Assembly: GCA_043801115.1 (NCBI GenBank)
Contig: JAZDMJ010000029.1
Location: 1 to 35,388 of the forward strand
Reading direction: 5' to 3'
Source: CAZHUN01 sp043801115
GTDB lineage: Archaea > Iainarchaeota > Iainarchaeia > Iainarchaeales > UBA10191
Length of the DNA: 35,388 nt
Positions within the stretch are counted from its first letter, which is position 1. Each line of letters begins with the position of its first letter. Positions 22,122 to 29,149 of the stretch are shown here, piece after piece. A program made the position numbers and the translations under genes. The notes below the pieces were generated by a model. That model saw only the letters and a program-made list of their open reading frames with translations. It was not told where the DNA came from and did not search any database.

Positions 22122-23972
22122 ATGCAGTTTTCCGCATTGTCCGACCATTTTGAACGCTTGGAACGGGTATCCGGCCGGCTGGAAATGACCACGATTCTGG
22201 CGGAACTGCTTTCGAAAACGCCCGCCAAGGAAATCCAAGAAGCCATCTATTTGCTCCAGAGCCAGCTCGCCCCCTCTTACAAGCAAGTCGAAATCGGAAT
22301 GGGCGAAAAATTCGTCATGGAAGCCATTGCCAAAACTTCCGGCTATTCTCGCCCGGAAGTCGAAAAAAAGTACAAAGAGCTCGGCGACTTGGGAAATGTT
22401 GCGGAAGAACTGCTCAAAAAGAAAAAGCAGAAAGCGCTGTTTTCGGAAGCGCTGAGCCTGCACAAAGTGTACTCGAATTTGTACAAAATCGCCACCGCCA
22501 GCGGAACGGGAAGTCAAGACTCGAAAATCGGCCTGCTCGCCGAACTCTTGAACTCCGCTTCCCCTTTGGAAGCGCGCTACATTACGCGCTTTCCCATTGG
22601 AAACATGAGACTGGGAGTGGGCGATCCGACTTTGATGGACGCGCTCGCGGACGAGTTCGTTCAAGAATACTTGAAAGACAAAAAATTCCGCGAAGAAGTC
22701 GAAGAAAACGTTCTCGCGAAGAAGGAGAAAGAGCGCGAAGAAGAGTTGTACAAAAAAGCGCGCGGAAAAATCCGAGAACAAATCGAAGCCAAGTACAATA
22801 TTCACCCGGATTTGGGAAAAATCGCGGAACTGCTCAAAGAAAAAGGGTTGAAAGGATTGGAAGAACTGGAAATCGAGCCCGGCATTCCCATCCGGCCCAC
22901 CTTGGCCGAAAGACTGAATTCGGCGGAAGAAATCATCGAAAAACTGGGCAAGTGCGCGGTCGAGTCCAAGTACGACGGCTTCCGCCTCGCGATTCACAAA
23001 AAGGGAAACGAAGTTTGGATTTTTTCGCGCCGCTCGGAAAATGTCACTGAAATGTTTCCAGACATTGCGGAAGCGGTGCGAAAACAAATCAAGGCCAAAA
23101 CGGCCAATTTTGAAGGAGAAGCCCTCGCCGTCAAGGAAGAGACGGGACAATTCTAACCCTTTCAAATCACGATGCAGCGCAAGCGCAAGTACGATGTTCA
23201 AGAAAAAGCCGAAGAATTTCCCCTCAAACTGTTCTGCTTCGACGTTTTGTACATTGACGGAAAAAGCGCGATGGAGCTTCCCTTTCACGAGCGGCGGAAA
23301 AAGCTGGCGGAATTGATTTCCAAAGGGGAAACCATCGCGCTCACGAAAGGCATTGAAACGGACAATGCAAAAGAACTGGAATCCTTTTTCCAAAAAAACG
23401 TCGAAGACGGTTTGGAGGGAATCATTGCCAAGGATTTGGACGCGCCCTACATTGCGGGCGCGAGAAAATTCGCGTGGATCAAGTTGAAGCGCTCGTACAA
23501 GGGAGAATTGCAGGATTCCGTCGACGCCGTCATTGTCGGATTCTACAAGGGAAGGGGAAAACGAACCGAGTTCGGACTGGGTGGACTTCTGACAGCAGTG
23601 TACGACGAGCAAAAGGACGAGTTCAAGACGATTTGCAAAATCGGAACGGGGCTTTCGGAAGAACAATTGGAAGACTTTGAAAAAATGCTCAGCAAAATTG
23701 CGCGCAAGGGAAAGCCCGCGCGCTTGGATTCGAAACTCACTCCGGATATTTGGTGCGAGCCAAAATACGTCATCGAAGTGAGGGCGGACGAAATCACGCG
23801 CTCTCCCATTCATACGTGTGGATGGAGAGAGGGAGCGGGGCTCGCGCTCCGCTTTCCGCGCCTCATTTCCGTGCGCAGCGACAAAAAAGCGGAAGAATGC
23901 ACTTCCGTCAAAGAAATCGAGGAAATGTTTAAAGCGCAGAAAAGCGTCCAAGTAGGAGAAGGCGAAGGATGA
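22122..23972 (+). pseudogene. lig: ATP-dependent DNA ligase gene interrupted by an in-frame TAA (23154-23156)
   Basis: Two same-frame segments of 344 and about 271 codons meet at a single TAA; joined length (about 616) is normal for archaeal replicative ligases. First segment: N-terminal DNA-binding domain (about 1-240), then the nucleotidyltransferase domain with motif I KYDGFR (Lys283 is the adenylated residue) and motif III EGEA (331-334). The stop comes after TGQF; the frame continues PFQITMQRKRKYDVQ, a conserved ligase stretch, then motif IIIa LFCFDVLYIDG, IV EGIIAK, V WIKLKRSY and the OB domain. Neither half has all catalytic motifs. An ATG at 23172 could start the second half, but no ribosome-binding site precedes it. 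Options: sequence error, recent mutation, readthrough, or a two-chain ligase. Both halves look intact apart from the stop, so decay is recent or absent. Confidence 0.88.
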
Positions 23973-24268
23973 TGTTTTCACGCATTCGAAAAGCGTTCAA
24001 AGAGACAGTTCGACCGCTTCAAAATCAGCATGGAAGAATCGGCGCCGAACCGCCACTGCATCCGGAACTGGCCAAAAAATGGGAAGCTCTTGAAACGAGA
24101 GAATTTTTGGCGCATGCGAGAAAGGGAAAACTAATCAAGCCGGAAAAAATTCTCAAAATATTGAACTTGGAACATCATTCGAAAAAGTTTCCTCTAACGC
24201 ATTTCGAAATCAGGAGAAAAATTTCGGAAATCATCGAACGAAACGAGCCATACGAGTGGGAAGGGTAG
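23969..24268 (+). CDS. Small basic helical protein after the ligase gene
   Basis: 99 residues, overlapping the ligase stop (ATGATG start; TGA at 23970-23972). Charged and helical, with a C-terminal portion FLAHARKGKLIKPEKILKIL and FEIRRKISEIIERNEPYEWEG. No family recognised. Coupling to the ligase reading frame indicates that ribosomes are expected to reach the ligase end, which argues that the ligase second half is still translated. Confidence 0.62.
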   Translation: MMFSRIRKAFKETVRPLQNQHGRIGAEPPLHPELAKKWEALETREFLAHARKGKLIKPEKILKILNLEHHSKKFPLTHFEIRRKISEIIERNEPYEWEG

Positions 24269-24272
24269 TAGC

Positions 24273-24530
24273 ATGCGACAGCGCATCCAATACCATTCCA
24301 AAAAATTCCCCTCCTGGGTTCGAGTGATTATCTATTTGGCCGCATTCGTGCTCGTCCAAGTGTTTTCCATGGCCTTGGCCTACCAGTTCAACCCCTACTG
24401 GAGGACGGTTTGGTTTACGGGAGACTACGTTTCCATGATTATTATTTTGGCCTTTACTTTCATTGTCGGAAAAGTATTGGAAGTGCTGTTGAACATTTTC
24501 TACATCCTGCAGTTCGAGCGGAGGGGTTGA
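24273..24530 (+). CDS. Small two-TM membrane protein
   Basis: 85 residues. Two hydrophobic segments (about 17-38, VRVIIYLAAFVLVQVFSMALAY, and about 54-78, VSMIIILAFTFIVGKVLEVLLNIFYIL) with a short aromatic loop between (QFNPYWRTVWFTGDY) and basic ends. No family recognised. It starts 5 nt after the preceding gene and ends 1 nt before the TTG of the surface protein gene, so it is likely part of the same transcript. Confidence 0.68.
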   Translation: MRQRIQYHSKKFPSWVRVIIYLAAFVLVQVFSMALAYQFNPYWRTVWFTGDYVSMIIILAFTFIVGKVLEVLLNIFYILQFERRG

Positions 24531-24531
24531 A

Positions 24532-25530
24532 TTGGAATTTTCCCCCTTCAGACTGCTCATCATCGCGATTTTCACGATCGCGCTGTTGTATGCCTTGGCC
24601 GCGTACATTCTTCCCTCTTTGTTTCAAGCCGACGTGACGAAAACCATTGCCGAAATCGTTCCAATTGCCGAAACGCAAAACGGGACAAGCGTGGAACGGG
24701 AAAACATTGCCGCGAACGCGGGAACATTCATTCCCGCGCGCTCGTTCGAAAAAACAGGACGCGTCATCACTTTCGAATGTTTATCTTCCACACTATGCTG
24801 CGGCCCCGCCGAAATAAGCTGTTCAAAGCCGTTGAAAGTCGCGCTGAAAGAGTTGACAATCGTCAAAAGCACGCAAATTGATTTGAGCGCGCGCTGTTTC
24901 CTGCAGGAAAACATTTACACGTGCAAAGTGTTTTTCGGAGGCACTCCCGCGCAAGTAGAATTTTCGAACGTTCGCGCACCGCAAGAAATGCAGTTGGACC
25001 AAAACAATGTCTTGCAATTCTCCGTCGACATCGAAAACGCGGGCGGAACGGATTTGGCGGACGAATTGCAAGTAAAGCCGCAAGTGTGGAAGACGATTTC
25101 GAACGCGGGAATCGGAACGGAAGAGTTTTTGGCGAACGTGGAATCTCAAAACATTTCCCCCCTCCGCATGGGACAAAAGAAAACAGTTTCCTTCGCCTAC
25201 AAAGTGCCTTCCATGGGAGACTATCACGTGAAAATTTCCGCGTCTTCCGAACTGGCGGGAAAAACGTTCGCGGAATTCCGCGTGCACACGTTCGGCAATC
25301 CCGCCAACGAGTGCATCGCCTCTTCGAAAGAAAGCCCGTTCATTTTCTCCAACCTTGACCCGCGCTTCCAATACTTGTACGGCCAGTGCGTAGCGAAGGC
25401 AAACTGCACGAACTGCACGCTCATTTCGACGGACTGCGTGGACGCGTGGGAAGCGAAAGAGCCCGGAACATACTGGGGAGTCGTTCCCGAATACGCGTAC
25501 GAAATCCTTCCGCCGAGTTTGTGTCCGTGA
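24532..25530 (+). CDS. Cys-rich membrane-anchored surface protein with Ig-like/CARDB-type domain
   Basis: 332 residues starting at TTG 24532, directly after the preceding stop; the start is set by the following hydrophobic anchor (about 6-25). The external part has clustered cysteines (FECLSSTLCCGPAEISCSKP; QCVAKANCTNCTLISTDC) that probably form disulfides, and a central beta-sandwich region with VLQFSVDIENAGGTDLADEL, the typical start of CARDB-like domains in archaeal surface proteins. Predicted extracytoplasmic. No enzymatic motif. Ends directly against the convergent PIN gene. Confidence 0.75.
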   Translation: MEFSPFRLLIIAIFTIALLYALAAYILPSLFQADVTKTIAEIVPIAETQNGTSVERENIAANAGTFIPARSFEKTGRVITFECLSSTLCCGPAEISCSKPLKVALKELTIVKSTQIDLSARCFLQENIYTCKVFFGGTPAQVEFSNVRAPQEMQLDQNNVLQFSVDIENAGGTDLADELQVKPQVWKTISNAGIGTEEFLANVESQNISPLRMGQKKTVSFAYKVPSMGDYHVKISASSELAGKTFAEFRVHTFGNPANECIASSKESPFIFSNLDPRFQYLYGQCVAKANCTNCTLISTDCVDAWEAKEPGTYWGVVPEYAYEILPPSLCP

Positions 25531-25959
25531 CTATTTCAACGGATTGACTGCGCGAATTTGCTTCGCGCCGCGCAGTTCTTCCGCCCCTTCGCCGAAAAAC
25601 AATTCCACATGATGTTCTTCGCACACGGCAAGGGAGAGCGCACAGGAATAGGGAATTTCGAATTTTTCCATCACTTCCAGCGCGCGTGCCACGGTGGTTG
25701 GAGAGATAGGGAGTATTTGAAAAGCATCCGAAATTTCCAGAATAATTTCGCGCGTTTGCGAAGCGGAGAGCGGAGAACGAACATTTTCCGTCAAAATTTC
25801 GGAAAGTTCGAGCAGGGAATGGACAGAAACGAAGTTGTTTCCGCTCTCTTTTCTTTCCAATAAAAATTGCAGCGCCTTTTCGCGTTTTTCCTTTTCTGAA
25901 ACGTCCAAAGCAGCGAGAAAAATGCCCGCATCAACGAGCGCACCCTTCTCCGACTTCAT
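25531..25959 (-). CDS. VapC-like PIN-domain toxin with altered active site
   Basis: 142 residues. First acid Asp10 in ALVDAGIFLAALD, second Glu51 in SLLELSEIL. In VapC proteins the third acid lies in a [YD]-D-A-x-x-x-A motif; here the aligned segment is IPYSCALSLAV, with Cys in place of Asp, and the last acid region reads FFGEGAEEL without the usual T-x-D. Either the RNase activity is weakened, or neighbouring Glu residues (CEEHH) take over. Paired by ATGA overlap with the antitoxin-like gene upstream on the minus strand. Family knowledge: VapC toxins cleave tRNA or rRNA. Confidence 0.8.
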   Translation of the reverse strand: MKSEKGALVDAGIFLAALDVSEKEKREKALQFLLERKESGNNFVSVHSLLELSEILTENVRSPLSASQTREIILEISDAFQILPISPTTVARALEVMEKFEIPYSCALSLAVCEEHHVELFFGEGAEELRGAKQIRAVNPLK

Positions 25960-26162
25960 TTCAAACCGCCCAAATAGGTTCCCTTTTCAATCCTGTCCAA
26001 CAATTTCTCCCATGCGCGCTTCTTGTTCCCTTCTTCCGCCTTTTCCAGCGCTTCCCGCACGACTTTGGCCATCGAGCCCTTTTTTCCCCCGAAACGCTCC
26101 CTCGCCAGTGCTCTCAGTTTTTGCTCTGAAGCCCCGTCCAACGCAATCGTTACATTGCCCAT
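25956..26162 (-). CDS. VapB-like antitoxin
   Basis: 68 residues from ATG 26162. MGNVTIALDGASEQKLRALARERF has the N-terminal strand and helix of ribbon-helix-helix or related DNA-binding antitoxins, then a long charged helix (VREALEKAEEGNKKRAWEKLLDRIEKG) that would wrap the PIN partner. A TATA-like GTATATATAC 24-33 nt upstream and an inverted repeat over the promoter support this start against the much longer open frame to 26402, which would run through the divergent idi gene. Coupled to the VapC-like gene by ATGA. Confidence 0.8.
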   Translation of the reverse strand: MGNVTIALDGASEQKLRALARERFGGKKGSMAKVVREALEKAEEGNKKRAWEKLLDRIEKGTYLGGLK

Positions 26163-26195
26163 ATACGTACATCTCCAACATTTACGTATATATAC
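26161..26195. promoter_or_regulatory. vapBC promoter with 9-bp inverted-repeat operator
   Basis: ATATACGTA (26161-26169) and TACGTATAT (26183-26191) form a perfect 9-bp dyad, centre to centre 22 nt, covering the vapB start codon and its TATA (GTATATATAC, 26186-26195). This is the expected placement for autorepression by a VapBC complex. Confidence 0.55.
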
Positions 26196-26216
26196 TTTTG
26201 CCTGTTTCGGGCGAAT

Positions 26217-26226
26217 TATTAAAAAT
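26217..26226 (+). promoter_or_regulatory. TATA box of idi
   Basis: TTATTAAAAA is centred about 21 nt before ATG 26242, slightly close but consistent with a leaderless or near-leaderless transcript. Confidence 0.45.
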
Positions 26227-26241
26227 TCCGCGCGCCTTGGA

Positions 26242-26784
26242 ATGGGTGTGAAAGAAGAATTGATTCTCGTCGACGCGGCCGACCAGCCTGTCGGGACTGC
26301 GGAAAAACTCGAAGCGCACCGCGCGGGAAAACTGCACCGCGCGTTTTCCGTCTTCGTATTCAATTCGAAAGGGGAAATGCTCCTGCAAAAGCGCGCCTCC
26401 ACAAAATATCATTCGCCGAATTTGTGGACGAACGCGTGCTGCGGCCATCCACGTCTCGGAGAAACCATTGCACAAGCGGCACATCGGAGGCTGGGAGAGG
26501 AAATGGGATTCGACTGCACGCTGAAAGAATTGTTCCACTACACCTACAAAGTCAAACTGGACAAGGGACTGCGGGAGAACGAATTCCTGCACGTGCTGGC
26601 CGGAAAATTTAACGGAAAAATCGCCCCGAACGCAGAAGAGGCAGGAGACTGGAAGTGGGAAAAGTTCGACAATGTCGTCCGAAACGCGCACTCCGACGCG
26701 GAGCAGTACACGCCGTGGTTCAAGATTTCCGTCAACGACCACGAGAGAGAATGGAGAGCGCTCTTGAAAAAACCGCTTTTTTAA
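26242..26784 (+). CDS. idi: Isopentenyl-diphosphate delta-isomerase, type 1 (Nudix fold)
   Basis: 180 residues from ATG 26242; interconverts IPP and DMAPP for archaeal lipid isoprenoids. Signature residues: metal ligands His26 (EAHRAGK) and His32 (LHRAF), catalytic Cys67 and His69 in TNACCGHP, Nudix-like block GETIAQAAHRRLGEEMGF, and the acidic pair E112/E114 in RENEFLHV. Most archaea use the unrelated flavin type 2 enzyme; type 1 is known in haloarchaea and some small-genome lineages, so this is a useful lineage marker. A longer frame from 26023 runs into vapB and is rejected. Confidence 0.94.
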   Translation: MGVKEELILVDAADQPVGTAEKLEAHRAGKLHRAFSVFVFNSKGEMLLQKRASTKYHSPNLWTNACCGHPRLGETIAQAAHRRLGEEMGFDCTLKELFHYTYKVKLDKGLRENEFLHVLAGKFNGKIAPNAEEAGDWKWEKFDNVVRNAHSDAEQYTPWFKISVNDHEREWRALLKKPLF

Positions 26785-26785
26785 C
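26776..26785 (+). promoter_or_regulatory. TATA box of tpiA
   Basis: CTTTTTTAAC lies about 27 nt before ATG 26808 and overlaps the idi stop codon (TAA 26782-26784). Indicates that tpiA has its own leaderless promoter. Confidence 0.5.
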
Positions 26786-26807
26786 CCTTTCACTCTACCC
26801 ATTCCAC

Positions 26808-27485
26808 ATGCCGTTGAAAGAACCAATTTTGTTCGTCAATTTCAAAACCTACGACGAGGCGAGCGGGGAAAACGCGCTCAAGCTCGCGCGAGAGGCCGAA
26901 CAGCTGTCGAAACAAACAAAAAAAACAATCGCACTCGTCGTTCAAGCCTTGGATTTGAAGGAAATCGCGCGCTCTGTGAAAATTCCAATATTTGCCCAGC
27001 ACGTCGACCCAATCGACGCGGGCTCGAACACGGGAAAGATTTATCCGCAAGCCGTCCGCAATGCGGGAGCGACCGGAACAGTGCTGAACCACGCCGAAAA
27101 CAAATTGTCGAATGAAATTTTGGAAAAAAGCATTGCCAAGGCGAAAGAAGTCGGACTTCTCGTAATGGTTTGCGCCGAAACCGTTGAACGAGCAAAACAA
27201 ATCGCCTCTTTTTCCACAAAGCCCGACTATATTGCAATCGAACCTCCCGAACTGATTGGCGGAAACGTTTCCGTCTCTTCCGCCAAGCCAGAAATTATTG
27301 TTGATACTGTGAAAGCCGTGCACGCCATCGCGCAAATTCCAATCATTACGGGCGCCGGAATCAAAAACGGGGCGGACGTGCGCAAGGCAATCGGGTTGGG
27401 CACTATGGGAGTGTTCGTCGCTTCTGGAATTGTCAAAGCGCCCGAGCCGAAAAAAGCCGTTCTCGAATTGCTGGATGGATTCTGA
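26808..27485 (+). CDS. tpiA: Triosephosphate isomerase, archaeal short form
   Basis: 225 residues from ATG 26808. Catalytic Lys13 (VNFKTY), His94 (VLNHAENK) and Glu145 (AIEPPELIGG) are all present, followed by the phosphate-binding ITGAGIKNGADV and GVFVASGIV. The roughly 225-residue length is that of the compact tetrameric archaeal enzyme; bacterial and eukaryotic forms are about 250. Interconverts DHAP and glyceraldehyde 3-phosphate in glycolysis/gluconeogenesis. Confidence 0.96.
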   Translation: MPLKEPILFVNFKTYDEASGENALKLAREAEQLSKQTKKTIALVVQALDLKEIARSVKIPIFAQHVDPIDAGSNTGKIYPQAVRNAGATGTVLNHAENKLSNEILEKSIAKAKEVGLLVMVCAETVERAKQIASFSTKPDYIAIEPPELIGGNVSVSSAKPEIIVDTVKAVHAIAQIPIITGAGIKNGADVRKAIGLGTMGVFVASGIVKAPEPKKAVLELLDGF

Positions 27486-27503
27486 ATCGGGCCAAAGGCA
27501 GTG

Positions 27504-27513
27504 TTTTTAAAGC
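27504..27513 (+). promoter_or_regulatory. TATA box of the gatD operon
   Basis: TTTTTAAAGC is centred about 27 nt before ATG 27536; predicts a leaderless gatD transcript. Confidence 0.5.
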
Positions 27514-27535
27514 GCTTTTCCCCTTTCTTTGAAAC

Positions 27536-28882
27536 ATGCCCGTGCGGGAATTTTTGAAACAACACAAGCTCAAAGAAGGAGACACTGTCCGCGTCGAACA
27601 GGGAGCGAGCGAGTTTGAAGGAACGATTATTCCTTCGGCGGAAAAAAACCTGCTCGCGCTCAAACTCAAGAGCGGATACAACACGTTGCTCGAATTAAAG
27701 GATTTGAAAGTGAAAAAGCTGGGAGAAGGGGCGAAAGTGGGAAAAGCGGAAGCGCGAGCCGTGGAAAAAAAGCCGGGCCTTCCAACCATTTCCGTACTGC
27801 ACACGGGCGGAACCATTGCCTCGCGCGTGGACTATCGAACGGGAGCTGTGTATTCGAGTTTTTCGCCGCAGGATTTGCTCTCCATGTACCCTGAACTGGA
27901 ACGCATTGCCAATTTTTCGCCCAAGTTTGTCGCCAACATGTGGAGCGACGACTTTCGCTTCAAACATTTTGAAATCCTCGGAAAAGCAGTCGAAGAAGAA
28001 ATTCGTAAAGGCGTTCACGGAATTATTATCGGGATGGGAACGGACAATTTGGCCGTCGCCAGCGCCGCCCTCGCATTTGTATTGGAAGATGTTCCAGTTC
28101 CCGTCATTTTGGTCGGGGCCCAGCGGTCTTCCGACAGGGGAAGCTCGGACGCGGCCATGAACCTGGTGTGCGCGGCCACGTTCATCTCCAAAACCGACTT
28201 TGCAGGTGTTGCCATTTGCATGCACGAAACTTCTCAAGATGACTGGTGCGCCATTCTTCCCGCGTGCAAGACGCGCAAACTTCATTCGTCTCGGAGAGAC
28301 GCCTTCCAGCCAGTAAACGATTCCGTCATCGCGCGCATCAATTACAACAGCAAGCAAATCGCTTTCGTGAAAAAAGAATATTTGAAAAGGGATTCCAAGC
28401 GGGCGTTGAAATTAAAGCCAAAATTTGAGGAAAAAGTCGGACTGCTCAAAATTCACATCAACATGTTTCCCGAAGAATTCGGCATTTACTCCAAATGGAA
28501 GTACAAGGGCCTCGTGATTGAAGGAACGGGGCTGGGGCAAACTCCAGGGCATGTTCCCAACGAGTGGGCGAAAGAGAACGCGAAAATTTTTCCCGAAATC
28601 AAGCAGTTGATTCAGTCTGGATGCGTCGTCGTTATGACTTCGCAGTGCATTTTCGGGAGAGTGCAAATGCACGTGTACGACAAAGCTATGGACTTGGTCG
28701 AACTGGGAGTCATTCCCGGAGAAGACATGCTCTCGGAAACGGCGTTTGTGAAATTGGCTTGGCTCTTGGGGAACTATCCGAAAGACCAGACCAAAAAATT
28801 AATCGCCAAAAATTTGCGCGGGGAAATTTCGGAGCGGAGCTCTCTTGATTACAGCGTGCAAAAAATGAACGGGGAAAGGTAA
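27536..28882 (+). CDS. gatD: Glutamyl-tRNA(Gln) amidotransferase subunit D (asparaginase-like)
   Basis: 448 residues. Releases ammonia from Gln (or Asn) and passes it to GatE to convert Glu-tRNA(Gln) into Gln-tRNA(Gln). The N-terminal beta-barrel domain (LKEGDTVRVEQGASEFEGTI) is specific to GatD. The asparaginase domain has the first Thr motif HTGGTIAS, then IGMGTDNLAVASAALAF, and VILVGAQRSSDRGSSDAAMN. In most GatD proteins the second motif reads HGTDT; here it is MGTDN, keeping the catalytic Thr-Asp but changing the flanking His and Thr. C-terminal GTGLGQTPGHVP and TSQCIFGRV are also family features. Directly abuts the next gene. Confidence 0.95.
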   Translation: MPVREFLKQHKLKEGDTVRVEQGASEFEGTIIPSAEKNLLALKLKSGYNTLLELKDLKVKKLGEGAKVGKAEARAVEKKPGLPTISVLHTGGTIASRVDYRTGAVYSSFSPQDLLSMYPELERIANFSPKFVANMWSDDFRFKHFEILGKAVEEEIRKGVHGIIIGMGTDNLAVASAALAFVLEDVPVPVILVGAQRSSDRGSSDAAMNLVCAATFISKTDFAGVAICMHETSQDDWCAILPACKTRKLHSSRRDAFQPVNDSVIARINYNSKQIAFVKKEYLKRDSKRALKLKPKFEEKVGLLKIHINMFPEEFGIYSKWKYKGLVIEGTGLGQTPGHVPNEWAKENAKIFPEIKQLIQSGCVVVMTSQCIFGRVQMHVYDKAMDLVELGVIPGEDMLSETAFVKLAWLLGNYPKDQTKKLIAKNLRGEISERSSLDYSVQKMNGER

Positions 28883-29149
28883 ATGTTCTGGGACGTTTTG
28901 GGAGCGCTCGGACTCGTCATCCTGCTACTTGCATTCATTTTGAACGCGGGAAAGCACACGAAGCGAAACACGTTCCTGTTCAACGGTCTGAACTTGATCG
29001 GCTCTGGACTCCTCGCCGGATACGCCTTTCAAATCGGCGCATGGATTTTTGTCGTACTCGAAACGATTTGGGTGTTTTTCGCCGCCTACTTCCTGCTCCG
29101 CCTGACGCACCACAAAGTGCGCAACCGAAAGGTGAAAAAAGGTGCCTAA
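28883..29149 (+). CDS. Small three-TM membrane protein (CBU_0592-like) inserted between gatD and gatE
   Basis: 88 residues. Hydrophobic segments about 4-22 (DVLGALGLVILLLAFILNA), 33-50 (FNGLNLIGSGLLAGYAFQ) and 52-74 (GAWIFVVLETIWVFFAAYFLL), with a basic tail. The order LG-x-x-x-x-x-L-x-A-[FY]-x-x-N, then N-x-L-N-L-x-G-S, then aromatic E-x-x-W resembles the small CBU_0592-type membrane domain of unknown function. Starts the base after the gatD stop and overlaps gatE by 8 nt, so all three are one transcript. Confidence 0.72.
   Translation: MFWDVLGALGLVILLLAFILNAGKHTKRNTFLFNGLNLIGSGLLAGYAFQIGAWIFVVLETIWVFFAAYFLLRLTHHKVRNRKVKKGA

Noticed and set aside
22092..23981. 629-residue open frame on the minus strand opposite the ligase gene
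   Set aside because: Its Phe-rich, repetitive composition is that of a shadow frame, and the plus strand carries all the ligase motifs; its length follows from codon bias.
24618..24660. GTGACGA followed by CCGA, resembling half of a variant C/D element
   Set aside because: Fully coding (DVTKTIAEIVPIAE), without the second half or a terminal stem; a chance match is likely.
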